Positions 32,241 to 44,028 of a stretch of DNA of 64,000 nt are shown here, one piece after another. The DNA is from Zarea fungicola (lineage: Eukaryota; Ascomycota; Sordariomycetes; Hypocreales; Cordycipitaceae). Within the stretch, counting starts at the first letter, position 1. Every line of letters starts with the position of its first letter. The stretch covers positions 310,001-374,000 of the forward strand of contig FWCC01000174.1 of assembly GCA_900169235.1 (NCBI GenBank), given 5' to 3'. A program made the position numbers and the translations under genes. The notes under the pieces are model-generated. The model had not been told where the DNA came from, did no database searches, and was given only the letters and a program-made list of their open reading frames with translations.

Positions 32241-34476
32241 CGCGAGGAAAGTATTAATTTAGTTTTAATTTAAAGTGCCACGTACACTTTTCAACTTCGC
32301 GGTGCAAGAGACATCATGTATATCGTCGGGGGCCAGAAACGCGTGCGGTGTTTGTGTGGCGTACCTAGTAATCCTGCAGCTCGCGACGATGATCACACAA
32401 TCTCCCTCCTCTGGACTGTACGTAGCTCGCTAATCAAGACTGCGAATCCAACATTGACCATTGTTGGAAATTCGCAATGCCATTCTTGGCATTTTATTTA
32501 TTTACTGATTGATACTTCTCTTCTTTCTTTTTTCTGATTTTTTTTTTAAAAAAAATTATAACGTCATTCTATTAGTGGATGTGCCTGGCCTTGGATTTAT
32601 CACCTGAAACCCAGGCTGCGTATCCTGTTAACAGTACTGCTTGATCATGCTGGCACTCGTACAAACGGCAGTATATGTAAGTGGAGTAGAACTTGGACTA
32701 TAGCGAGCAGTCTCTTTTTGTTTAATGCCTTTGCTGGCCCTTGCATTATTATTCACGTGTCCTGTACGGGGTTGCACAAAGCAGGAACAGTTTGGGCTTG
32801 AATCAAAGTATGGGGAAACCGCTTGCTACTTTGCAGAGGCATCGGTTTCGAGTCGGCAACGGGGTTGCACCGATTCAATAACGGCATGGCTTGTAACACG
32901 TCTCTTGAAAAGGGGAAAGAAAATTTTGTCCCTATTTTCTTTTTTTCTTTTCCCCTCCGCAACGACAAAAACTGAGGCTGGAGTCGAGGCGGAGACACCC
33001 GGGAGTGGCCCGCCCCTGCAGGATCCCGTGGCTCTTCCGCTAGTCGCTTCCGGTTGGGGCTATAAGCACGGACTGTCTAGATGGCAAACAGCAACGACCT
33101 GGACGAAACGGGTCATGTAACTGGGCAAAATCGGAAAGAGTTTGATGAGCGTCCTAATACTAAATATCCGGACCTGAAGTGACGCATGACAGGGTGAAAG
33201 CAGATCCTGCCAGTAATCCTGGCCGTGCACCCGTGATGGCAAGGCGGGCTCTGCCAATCTGCTCACGTCGGATCAATCAATCGGTGTCACATTTGCTGGG
33301 CCATAGTGGCCCATGCCAGTAGTGATCATCGTCGGGTGCCGAGTTGCAATGCGATTTACCAATCGGAGAAACTGTCTCTGTGCTTGTTTGCCTGCAGGGA
33401 TTCCCACAGCAAGGTACTGACCAGGTATGATGTGGGCACTGAGAAAAGATTGTGGAGGATTTGATGATGCATGGTAGCACAACTACTTACGGGTATGCAT
33501 TCCAAGGGCAGACCTAGACATGTTGCTTACCACGCTGACAAAAGCCAGGCTTGTCATGGGAAGAGAAGAAAGGCACGGCACGGAATGGCAAAAGGGGGCC
33601 GATTTACGGTATTCCCTATTTTCAGAAGGCGGCACGCCAACGGACCTTTGCGTCTCATCAGGCAAGCCACATTTGGAGAGAGGGCACTCGGCAAGTTGGC
33701 ATGCTCTCATTATTATTTAAAGTTGTTGGCCGCTAGTGTTAGGCCATTGTTCCCGTTTTTTCTCTTTCTTGTGTTCTACTTAGCAGATTTCCCGGTAGAC
33801 AGAGTTTCGCTAGTGCACCCTGCGTGCAGAATAGGTGTCGGGGTAGTCCTGCCTTCCTTGGATACTATGCATGGCCTAGTTGGCTTTAATTAACCAGGCA
33901 GCTATGATTGAGTTCAAGCAGAGACTTCGAGTCCTACCTAACTACTGGTAACTCGTGCAGATTGCACCAGCGCTCATATTGACCTCGCCTTCTATTCCAC
34001 GTCGACATTCGTTGGCAGCCCAAAGGCTAAAAAAGCGCTAGAGGCGCCACAAAAGGCTAGCACCAGGTACTGGTTTTAGCGGCTTGCACCGCTAACCAGT
34101 GATTGCTCCACACCGTGCATCAGCCACGGGTGGTTACCCACTCTCTTGCTCACACACTCTTTCCTCCGTACTAGGGACTTTGGAGAGAGGCAGCATTGGC
34201 AGGTTTGGGTCCTTGCTTGCTTGGGTACCTACACCTACCTACCTATCCGAGTCTCTCCAGCCACACGCGACTGGGTGCCCGTCGACATTCCCTGGCCCCG
34301 TCGCACCCCAAACTTGACGAGGCCCCATCCTCCAATCGTCCTCCCGCGTCCCTCTTGAGCCTACCAACAAGCTTCTGCCCTGCGCATCAATGCTCGCGCT
34401 TGCATGGGCCTCGTCTTGCCACCTCAACCAGTCGCTCCCCCCATCGAGCCCGACTGATGCCTAGGTCCTGTCCATC
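32241..34476. other. Intergenic 2.2 kb, TERT / Rho GEF divergent promoters
   Basis: No supported gene. It contains the T10A8 tract (32538-32555), the presumptive promoters of TERT and the Rho GEF, and a CT-rich leader with CTAC repeats near 34223-34250. Confidence 0.5.
32538..32555. repeat. T10A8 self-complementary homopolymer tract
   Basis: Ten T then eight A, about 300 bases upstream of the TERT start on the other strand. Confidence 0.8.
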
Positions 34477-37400
34477 ATGGAGCAGGGCCCAGACTCTGGC
34501 CCGCCAAACGCGAGTGTCCATCGTCACTTTAGCAACACCCACGACCCTCTTCCCGCCCTCGATATAGCCACGAACGTACAAGATCGCTCGCATCCTGATC
34601 CGCTGCTGCTCCAGCCCGATTTCAACTTTACCGAAGTTTCTTCTCACTCTGAACATACGACAACGCTGCACAACCACCCGACAGCCGAACCACCCGCAAC
34701 TTCTGCCCTTGCACCTTACCCACCCACCGCCGGGTTGGCATCTGCTCTCTCACAAGATGCCATCTCTGCTACCCCCATAGATCCTGACGATTTCTATAAG
34801 TCCTATCGATCGACAGTTGCAATATCATCCTCCGCCGCAATACTATCCGCCGCGGACGCCGCTACCGCTGTTTCAGCGCCCGTCACCGAGCCGGCCATGT
34901 CGTCAACCCTCAGCAGTCAGCAGCCCATACTTTCCAATGGCAATGATGGTGCGTACATGGCAAGTCATGCTACTGCGCTCGCCGTGCCGCCATCGCGTGG
35001 GCCTAATCTACAGCATGGTACACGCTCAGTCTCGGGTCCCATTGTGAGGTCGAAGGGTGGCCCAAGTGTCAAGGATCTCAAGAAGAGATTTGATGAGAAG
35101 GGTACCGCCTCACATCTCTCCAGTACCGTCCCTTCACGGCCCATTCAGAGCAACTCCCGGCAACGCCGCGGTCATACTGAATCATCCGTCTCCCCGAACC
35201 ACGGCGTTGCGCCATTGCCATCCCACGACCGGCTATCACCAAAAGGCCACGGGCATTTGGAGGGCGGCCCCGGTGAAATGGTTTCGATGCCACAGGTCCT
35301 CAGCAGCCAGCAGTCGTTTGCCAACCGTATCCATAATACCAGCACCACTGCCGCCTCTTCATCCCTGCATCAATTGTCGCGACGGCCTCATGACCAGCAA
35401 CGGCGAGGAAAGTCAGCTGGACTTCTGTTTGGGGAAGTGGCACCAGACCATGGTGATTCTGCTGGTGCAGGTTTTGGGATTGATGAGATTCGTCCTCGAC
35501 GAACTTCAGAATCCAGTATTCATACTAAGTCTACGTTTCACAGCTTATCTAATGTAGATGATGATCTCGAGTCTTCGTCGGTACCCAGTTCGTACACCAG
35601 TGCTGCAACGCATCCCGCACCGGCTAGCGAGTCACCGATAAGTGGCCATCAAAGTCCGCGTACACGATCTCAAAGCGATGCCTCATCACATGGTTCCTCC
35701 AATAGAACACCCATTGCATTGAGAACCGGCTCGAGAAACTTAAATACCCCCCAGTCCACCTCAAAACTGCCTGTTGCTGTGCGAAGATTGCATAGCCCAA
35801 CTGGCAGTTCTGGAACTCCATCTCCGTCACGGGGTACATCTCCTGCAAGCCTTCGCCTTCCCCCATCCAGCTCTGGTCAGATGTCAAGGCTTACACCTCC
35901 GTCATCTCGAGCCAAGACACCTACATCATTAAACAAAACACCGACTCCAGCAGTAAGGGAGAGACGGCCACCGCCTCCAAGTCTCAATAATTCTGCGAGC
36001 AGCAGTGGTCGAATGCGTGCCCAGTCAATAACGTCTCCGAAACTCTCCCCTGCACTGCGAAGCTCACGACCACGCCAGCCTCTCGCCAACGCCTCCAACG
36101 TAGTTCCCAAAAAAAGAGAGCCTGGAACTGCGAAATCCTCTCGTTCGAGAGGCAAAGAGAGCGCGCCGAGACGGAGGAAAATCTCCGCCGGGCCGATCGA
36201 TTTCGAGCAGCGACGAGAACATATTCGCCTGGCGTACAGCAAATCCATTCGCGAGTCCCGAGCGCTGGAAGCAACACAGAAAACTACGTTACAATCTGGA
36301 GAAGCTGGGACAGCTGCAGCTCAACCAACGCTCAACGGCGAGCAAAGTACCGACATCCCTCCCGTACCGCAAATACCTCGTGATGCTATCGATCAGGTTT
36401 TTAACAGGGCGGATGAATCAAAATCGGAAACATTAACAACGACAGGTCCATTGGTCGTATCTGCAAAAGCTGCCAACTCTGCTGTGGAGGCCGGACAAGA
36501 CTCGCCCACGCTTGGTATACCTGGGAGCTTTCCGCCGTCCAGCCCTCCGCTCAATACAGTTAACAATCGCGCTTCAATAGTATCCGTGGCATCGCAGACT
36601 ACGGAGTTCGACGGTGAGGCGCAAACAGCGCCGCCTGTTCCTGCCCAACAATGGCAAGATACAGCCGCCGCTGTTGTACAGTCTCCAACTCTCAACGAAT
36701 CCTTAGCCGTTCACACGAAGGCCGAATACATGTATCCTTTCTCCCAAGATCGGGATGATATAAATCAGCCGACAGAAGACCATACGCAACTCACGGTGCA
36801 GCACAATACCAAGCATTTGCCGCCCGCTTCACTTTCGGTTCAAGATTCATCTCCACTGATGAACGCACAATCGCAAACAAGACAGCACGGCCATGCCGCT
36901 GTGTTTCCAGTGTCAGAAATTGGTTACGAGTCTGATTGCCAGTCCGAAACAGATGATGGTCATGACATCCACAGGGCCATTTACCCACACTCCGAAGCTG
37001 CAACAACAGATGCTTGCACTGAAGACACAGATGATCGCGATAGGGACGATCGCGTATCAGAGTTCAGATATGACGACCAGCTGGACTCAAAAAGGGCCTC
37101 AACCTGCGCATCCTCAGATGTCAGTGCATTTGATGACCTCCAGTATGCATCGGACCGGGGCTCGTACCCTGTCTCAAGCAACCTTGGCATCCCGTCTTCA
37201 AGATTTCGTCCAGATCGTGCGAGCCATCAGTCAGCATGGACCGATCTCTCCGTGGAGAGCTCAGGCCAACTTGACACGGCTGCCTTTGATATTTTCGGAA
37301 GCAACCGCAATTCTGCCAGCCATTCCGGTCTCTTTGCCGCGACAATAAGCCCTCGCCAGGAGCTGTTCCCAGGAGCCGTACTCTCGCCAGTAGAAAAGCA

Positions 37401-40105
37401 ACTACCACCTACGCCCGATAACCCGCAGCTGCCTGAAGTTGACACTGGAGAGGGTTTCTCTATACCGTACCTTTCGCCTGAGCCGAGAGACAGTTCACCA
37501 AAGCTGCCGTCGCCACCCGCCCATGAACCGCCACCCATTCCCAAGTCAGTATCTGGCTCCGCGATGCACTCAAGAAACTCCAGTGTTGCATACGAACCTT
37601 CACAGTCTGCAAGTACCCTCATCAATTCCGAACGGAATAGTGATCTTTATATGAGGTACGCCCATACGCCTCGATCTGTTGATGCGACATCTTTTGATAC
37701 TGCCGACAACGATTCCTCCAGCAAGGTCGCTGGTTCAACTGATAGCGATGGAAAATCGCTTCGCCAGAACGGTGATGTGCCTTCAGAGAAGGAACGCCAT
37801 CGACTTGTACAGCGACGCAATATTATTAAAGAACTCCTTGACACCGAGGCCGTTTTTGTGCGTGATATGAATATTGTTGAGGAGATATACAAGGGGACTG
37901 CCGAGGCCTGTCCACGCTTGGATGACCAGACGGTGAAGCTCATATTCCGTAACAGTCACGAAATTGTTGAGTTTCATACGGCTTTCTTGGCTGAGATCAA
38001 GACCGCAGTCGCTCCTGTGTATGTTCCCAAAGTTGGACGGACTGTCAAGGCGCTACAGCCTCCTGGGAGTGTTGAGCCAGGGAGCAGCAAGTCATTGGAA
38101 ATAAGTGATGGCAATGATCGAGAGACTTCCGTTGGGCCGGTTTTCCAACGCCATCTCGAACGTATGAAAACTGTTCATGACGGTTTCCTCCGAAATAGCG
38201 ATCAAGCCGCAAAGAGGCTCATTCAAATCCAGCAAGACTCTGCTGTGCAGGTTTGGCTCTCTGAATGCAATGAAGTTGCAAAGGACTTGACCGCAGCGTG
38301 GGATCTAGACTCACTTCTGATCAAACCCATGCAGAGAATTACAAAGTATCCCAACTTGATAGTTACACTCCTTCATCAGACTCCACAGGACCACCCCGAT
38401 CGGGAGCCGCTCCTAGCTGCAAAGGACACCTTGGAAACCGCCATTCTTGAAATCAATAAAGCAAAGAAAAACTTTGAACTTGTTGGTCAGATTGTGGGCA
38501 GAAAACACAAGGAATCGGATGTCAAGGCAGGCTTTGCTCGTGCATTTGGAAAGCGGGTAGACAAACTCCAGTCATCCAGCAGTAAGGTTCCAGACGATCC
38601 AATCTACACAAAGTTGAATGAGAAGTTTGGGGATGACTTTGTGCAACTACAAGTGGTACTTCGCGATGTCGAGTTCTACACTCGGCAGGTTTCGCAATAT
38701 GTGCACGAATTTCTTCAATACCTCTCATCAATAGAGTTGGTCATGCGACTACAGCCCGGAAGTTTTCCTGAGATCGAGAGCAAATGGGTGCAGTTCAACA
38801 TTTCCATGAGAGACCTCGAAAAAATTGCGTTGGAGGATCACATTGCGCAAGTTCGGAAACAAGTCATTGAGCCCTTTGAGCAGGTCATCAAAGCTTATGG
38901 GAATCCGTCTCTGGCCATGAAGAAAAGACAAAAACGGCGTTTGGATTATGAACGGGCGGATCAGCAGAGGCGAAGTGGCAAGTCATTAGACCCTAAGCTC
39001 AGAGAACTTGTGGATCAGTACGACGCCCTCAACGACGCCTTGAAAACAGAATTGCCAAAATTGTCCGTCTTGACAGAGAAAGTTGGCAAGATCTGTCTCA
39101 GTAACTTTGTCAATATCCAGGCAGACTGGTACAAAATGTGGACGGAGAAGATGAGAACCGTCCTTCTTGAATGTCCAGATATTCCTGATCTTGATGAAAT
39201 CGTAGCCACTTTCCATCGCGACTATCCATATGCTGCGGATCAGCTTGCCGCCATTGGCATACTGAATCCTGATTCAAATTTCAGGTCGTCACATTCTGCC
39301 GAATACAAGACACGTTACTCTGAGACTGAACGTAGAGGACGTGGGTCTTCTGTCAATGATGAGCTCTCCCCGGCATTGCCGACTCCGGACTTTACAAAAC
39401 GCAGCAGTGCGGGCATGAATATGTCGCCAAGCACTAGCAGCTCTGCTAGTAATGTGGCGGTCGTGACAAACCCACATCAATACTACTATCGAGACTACTA
39501 TGCCGGTATCCAAACTCAGGGTACGAGCTCTGCATCTCCCAAATCTGCCGACTTGCCTGGCAGCTCACGGTCTGTTACTGGCACAGGGCATACGTCCACA
39601 CGTCCCAGCACTGGTAAGAGCTTCGATTCTGGCGTTTTACAACGGCAGAGCTCAGACATGGCCGCTGTGCAACGATCAGACTCAAACGTGACATACACTT
39701 CAAGCCATACACCTAATGAGGGAGCTCGGTACTCCAACCTTTTCCATTCTGCGCTTCCATTACCAGACGGAACAGAAGACAGTCAACGATCCTCGCGAGC
39801 ATCATCGCGGGAGAGGGGTCGAGGCTCAGATGGCTATAATATCTTGTGGCTTGCGGCTTCGTTGTTCGAGTTCAATATTGAAACTACAAAGCACGAAGCT
39901 GGTTACCCCTACCTAACATATCAAGCCGGCGAGGTTAGTTGTCTCCGAATCACCAAGTATTGATTCACTAATCCTTATTAAATAATAGATATTTGACATC
40001 ATCGCCGAAAAAGGTGAGCTCTGGCTCGCAAAGAACCAAGATGATCCGACAGAAATGGTTGGCTGGATTTGGTCTAAGCATTTTGCCAAGTTAGCCGACT
40101 CGTAA
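34477..40105 (+). CDS. Rho-family guanine nucleotide exchange factor with DH, BAR and SH3 domains
   Basis: Exons 34477-39933 and 39989-40105 encode 1857 residues. It activates a Rho/Cdc42-type GTPase at the cell cortex. Seen: residues 1-1100 are Ser/Pro/Thr-rich and probably disordered. The DH domain spans about 1108-1330 (RRNIIKELLDTEAVFVRDM, LLIKPMQRITKYPNLIV, the conserved helix 8). A BAR-like coiled region follows (about 1350-1580: FVQLQVVLRDVEFYTRQVS, ALKTELPKLSVLTEKV, FVNIQADWY). After another Ser-rich linker comes a C-terminal SH3 (about 1788-1857) beginning NILWLAASLFEF and ending GWIWSKHFAKL. The 55-bp intron splits the SH3; without splicing the frame stops within 9 codons. Known: the DH-BAR-SH3 order resembles DNMBP/Tuba and fungal Gef3-like proteins, which lack a PH domain. 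Inferred: roles in polarity, septation or membrane curvature. Confidence 0.92.
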
Positions 40106-41392
40106 ACCAAGATGAAGTTCTGGATGATTTCTTTTTGTTTGATTTCTTTTAAATAACTTACGACTGGCGTTGCGCAGTGATATGAAGCAATACGAAGGAG
40201 GAAAACACTATAAGTGTCACGAAGGGTCACGGTTGACAGCACAATGTTCTGGCCCAGCACTTAGAGAAGGCGTAGTGAGGATCCAAGTTACACACAAAAT
40301 GGCTTAAATCTTTTCGGGATGGAGAATGGATGAATATTGGCGTTTCAGCTCTTGTTTTGTGGTTTTTAAGCATTGCGAAGCAATTGTTTTCTTCATTCCC
40401 ATCTTGCGACGGCCTTTCCTTTCTTTCTTTTTTCTTGGTTTTTCTGTTGTTGTTGTTTTACCTCTAGAAGAGGCCATTTACCTTCTACAAAATCCCCCAT
40501 CCTGGGCTTTGATCTCTCTCCCTTGCCACATTGCTCCTTTCTCCTGGATCGTTTCCACAGTTATGTGCAATGTGATTTAAACTTGGCAGTCATGAGGTAA
40601 CCCAGAGCCCTGCTGGCCAGTGCAAAATCCGATGCCATATCAATAAAAGACGATTGAGTCGGTGCTGTTAAAAGAATAAAATAGGCCGCCAAATGACTGT
40701 TTAAAGCATTTTGTAGGCATAATTGCAGGGGGCAATGAGACCAAAGCTACTGCCAGCGCGGTACCCTTTGAAATCGCCACATGCTGCAAACGACAATAAG
40801 TAACTTTTGCTCCTGAAGCCCCAGACTAATGTGACAAACCAGGAGTATCTCCCCATCATGTCATGATATTCGTTCTCCGTCATCCAAGGTCGCTTAGTTT
40901 TGTTGTGCCGGACAAATAATTGATCGTAGCATTTTAGCCCTCGTTTTGCCTAAAAGCAAGTTTAGCTACAGTCGTTGTTGTGTCTCAAGGAAAAGTGGCG
41001 CACCAGCTAGCGGCTGAAAAGCCGACCAGATAGATGTCCTCTCGAGCTCCTGATTTCATCACAGACATCACATCCTAGCCGCCCCTTTTCCATTGTTTGC
41101 TCTTCCAGCGCCATCGCCATAGCATCTCTTGGCCATTTCACTGCAGCTGAAGAAGCTACCGCTTAGTAGCTTTCGCACTATTAAGCTCCTAATAGAGAGG
41201 CACACGTCCAGGCAACAGAAGTCCCTCAGCTACCCATGTGAGACGCGCTGGGCAACATAGCTGTCATCAGCGATAGCAACCAATTCCTTCTTTTCTGTGG
41301 CCTTTTCACTTGGCTTATTTTTCTGGTTTTGAAACATCCCTCTAATTGACTTGTTTGCTCGCTTTTGTAATATACTCTACGACGAATAGAAC
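40106..41392. other. Intergenic 1.3 kb, Rho GEF to sucrose transporter
   Basis: No supported gene. T-rich 3' region (40410-40460) followed by the transporter promoter. The short plus-strand ORF at 40326 is a product of the T-rich run. Confidence 0.5.
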
Positions 41393-43258
41393 ATGGCCAC
41401 TTTCGCGGGAGAGTCCTCCATCAGGGGCTCAACTGAGACAATTCGCATGTTGCTGCTCACATTTTGCACCATTGGCATCACGTAAGTACATGGCCAACTG
41501 TAACGATGAATAGACACTGGGCAAGATGACATCTGATAAACTTCGCAGCTTCACGTGGGGAGTCGAGATGACGTGTAAGTCGAGATCAGCCCACTCTTGG
41601 AGCCCACCCGTGGAGCTAACATTGTTTCAAACCGATGCCAGATTGCACTCCATATCTTTTGAGCCTCGGCCTCAGCAAAAGTAACACGTCCATGGTGTGG
41701 ATTGCCGGGCCGCTATCTGGACTAATTGTGCAACCCATTATCGGCGTTGCGTCTGATGAAAACACATCGAAATGGGGCCGGAGGAGACCAATGATGGTTA
41801 TCGGCGCAGTAATTGTCGCTATTGCTATGCTTGTCTTGGGATTCACAAAGGAAATTGTAAGCTACTTCATTGCGGACCCAGAGACAGCTAAATTCCCGAC
41901 GGTTTTTCTAGCGGTCTTGGCTATTTACGTGGTCGACTTTGCAATTAATGCAGGTGAGAAAGGAACCCATTCCTGCCATTGTTTCCCTTGCTTATCGTTT
42001 GCATAGTCATGTCATGCTCACGGAGCCTGATTGTTGACACGCTTCCGATTGAGAAACAGCAATCTGGGGCAGCTTGGGGTAAGCATATTCACCGGCTACT
42101 TGTCCTCCTTACTCTCATGCTAAGTTTACAATACGCGCAGCCAGTCGCATGTCCGCCATTGGCAATGTTGTTGGTTACGCAGGCGGTGCCATCGACCTTG
42201 TCAGCATTCTCGGCACCACTTTTGGTGATACGCAGTTCAAGCTCCTGACGATAATTGCGGTATTCGCGATCCTTGGGGCAACGGGGATCACTTGCTGGGC
42301 CGTGACCGAAAAGGTGCTTCTTCCCAACGTCCGCAAGGACAAAGCCCAACCGCAGAGCCGCTTCCAGGTCGTTAGTAAAATCTACGCAACGATTCTGCAC
42401 CTCCCTCCGCGCATCCGTGCCATCTGCTGGGCTGTATTTTGGTCATGGATTGGTTGGTTCCCCTTTCTGTTTTATAGCACCACCTGGGTGGGGGAGACGT
42501 ACTTCCGCTACGACGCCGACGAGTCGGCCAAGTCGGGCGACACTCTTGGTGATATTGGCCGTATTGGCAGCCAAGCGTTTGTCCTGTCGTCGTTGATTAC
42601 GCTGACTGCCTCCCTCGTGCTCCCGCTCATCGTGAAGTCGCCCGACGAGGAGTCGTACACGCAGCGGCCGCACCCGGTGCTCGCGTCGGTGCTAAAGTAC
42701 TGCGGGAACTCGCGCCCCGATCTTCTAACCATGTGGATCTGTGGACATTCTCTATTCGCACTGGCGATGATATTTGCTCCGTTTGCGACGAGCTATCGCT
42801 TTGCGACAACGTTGGTGTGCCTATGTGCCGTGCCCTGGGCAATCTCGGGTTGGGCTCCAAGTGCCTTCCTCGGTGTGGAGGTCAATAAGCTGGCAAGTCA
42901 AGGCGGCTCTGCGTCGTCTTATCGCCGGGTACCCAATCAAGATATTGAATTGTCATTGCTGGGCAATGACGGTTCTGATACCCCTGAATCGTCCGCTGAG
43001 CTTTCCGGTGTTTACTTTGGCATCTTGAACGTGTACACTACACTGCCCCAGTTTGTCGGCACCTTCATCTCAATGATTGTGTTTGCTATACTCGAGCCTG
43101 GCAAGAGTCGTGAGTTGGGCGCGGGCGATGACGATAACAAGACCACGACACCGACAACGACTACTGGGCCTAACGCTATATCCGTATGTCTATTTATTGG
43201 CGCATTAAGCACGCTCGTCTCTGTCTTTGTCACCAGAAAACTCAGAGACCTGGATTAA
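41393..43258 (+). CDS. SUT1: Sucrose/alpha-glucoside:proton symporter, SUT1-like (GPH/MFS)
   Basis: Exons 41393-41481, 41549-41574, 41642-41953, 42007-42078 and 42141-43258 encode 538 residues. Plasma-membrane importer of sucrose or maltose-type sugars with protons. Seen: twelve hydrophobic segments by eye. The join across the 26-base exon gives ITFTWGVEMTYCTPYLLSLG, the conserved first-helix region of sucrose transporters. PIIGVASDENTSKWGRRRPM is the loop 2-3 motif (GxxSDxxxxxxGRRRP). SRSLIVDTLPIEKQQ follows and then ASRMSAIGNVVGYAGGAIDL. A polar loop of about 40 residues lies before the last helices. Closest remembered relative is fission yeast Sut1; specificity cannot be set from sequence. 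It is tail to tail with PKR1, 185 bp apart. Confidence 0.9.
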
Positions 43259-43443
43259 CTGCTATTTTTTTTCACTCTGTTAACGATGGGTAATGGGATT
43301 AAAAGTTTTCACACATCAGGATACACGTTTATGATGCTTTTGTATTCAATTATTTATACATTTCAAGTTAGCTGAGGCTGCAATATAAAACATAGCCAAG
43401 TTCTTTTCGCTGGAGCTGAACAGATGAAATCGTTGACTGGTCT

Positions 43444-44028
43444 TTATTTAGCCTTGTCATTTTCGTTCTCGGATACCTTTTCCCATTCGTCCTCCGTGCT
43501 GACACTCGACTGCGATATGAAACCCGACGAGTCCAACGTGGACACTCCACGGTGCTTAAGCTCTCCTTTCTTCTCCACGACCTCAATATCCTTCGACGGT
43601 ACGGCCACACCTGCACCACCCTTGCTGGCTTTCTTCGCCTTCTTTGCCCGCTTCTTCGTCTTGCCCTCCACTTCCGTATCGTCACTACCGTCCTCTACAG
43701 CCTTGAGTGGTGCACTGTGGTCAGCGCGCTTCTGCTCGTGCGCGCCGACAGCCGATGACGCCGCAGCCGCCTGATCGCCTTCGTTGCCAGAGGGGATGTC
43801 GCCGCGAGCCTTGGCGGCCGCCAGCTCGGCCGCAAACCAGTTGATGGACCACCAAAGGCCGGCTGAGATCACGGAGAGGAAGACAAAGTGGATGCTGTAA
43901 GTGGCCACCAAGAGCGCGAAGAGGGTAATCTGCAGCGCAGCAAAGCTAATGTTGGCCGCGCGCAGGAGGACAGGTGTAGGTCCGGGAACAAAGATAGACT
44001 CCCACAATTCGATGAAGAAGGAAGACAT
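43444..44028 (-). CDS. PKR1: PKR1, V-type ATPase assembly factor
   Basis: Single exon, 194 residues. Known: yeast Pkr1 is a small ER membrane protein needed for assembly of the V0 sector of the vacuolar proton pump. Seen: an N-terminal ELWESIFVPGPTPVLLRAAN block, two hydrophobic segments (ISFAALQITLFALLVATYSI and FVFLSVISAGLWWSINWFAA), then a charged tail with KKRAKKAKKASKGG. The FxPGPTP motif and two-helix hairpin are the family signature; the tail is longer than in yeast, as in filamentous fungi. No signal peptide beyond the first helix. It is convergent with the sugar transporter. Confidence 0.93.
   Translation of the reverse strand: MSSFFIELWESIFVPGPTPVLLRAANISFAALQITLFALLVATYSIHFVFLSVISAGLWWSINWFAAELAAAKARGDIPSGNEGDQAAAASSAVGAHEQKRADHSAPLKAVEDGSDDTEVEGKTKKRAKKAKKASKGGAGVAVPSKDIEVVEKKGELKHRGVSTLDSSGFISQSSVSTEDEWEKVSENENDKAK

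Noticed and set aside
32846..32870. GGTTTCGAGTCGG resembling a tRNA T-arm
   Set aside because: No matching anticodon or acceptor stem. Likely chance.
33471..33893. 140-codon ORF upstream of the Rho GEF
   Set aside because: No recognisable domain, biased composition, and overlapping open frames on both strands.
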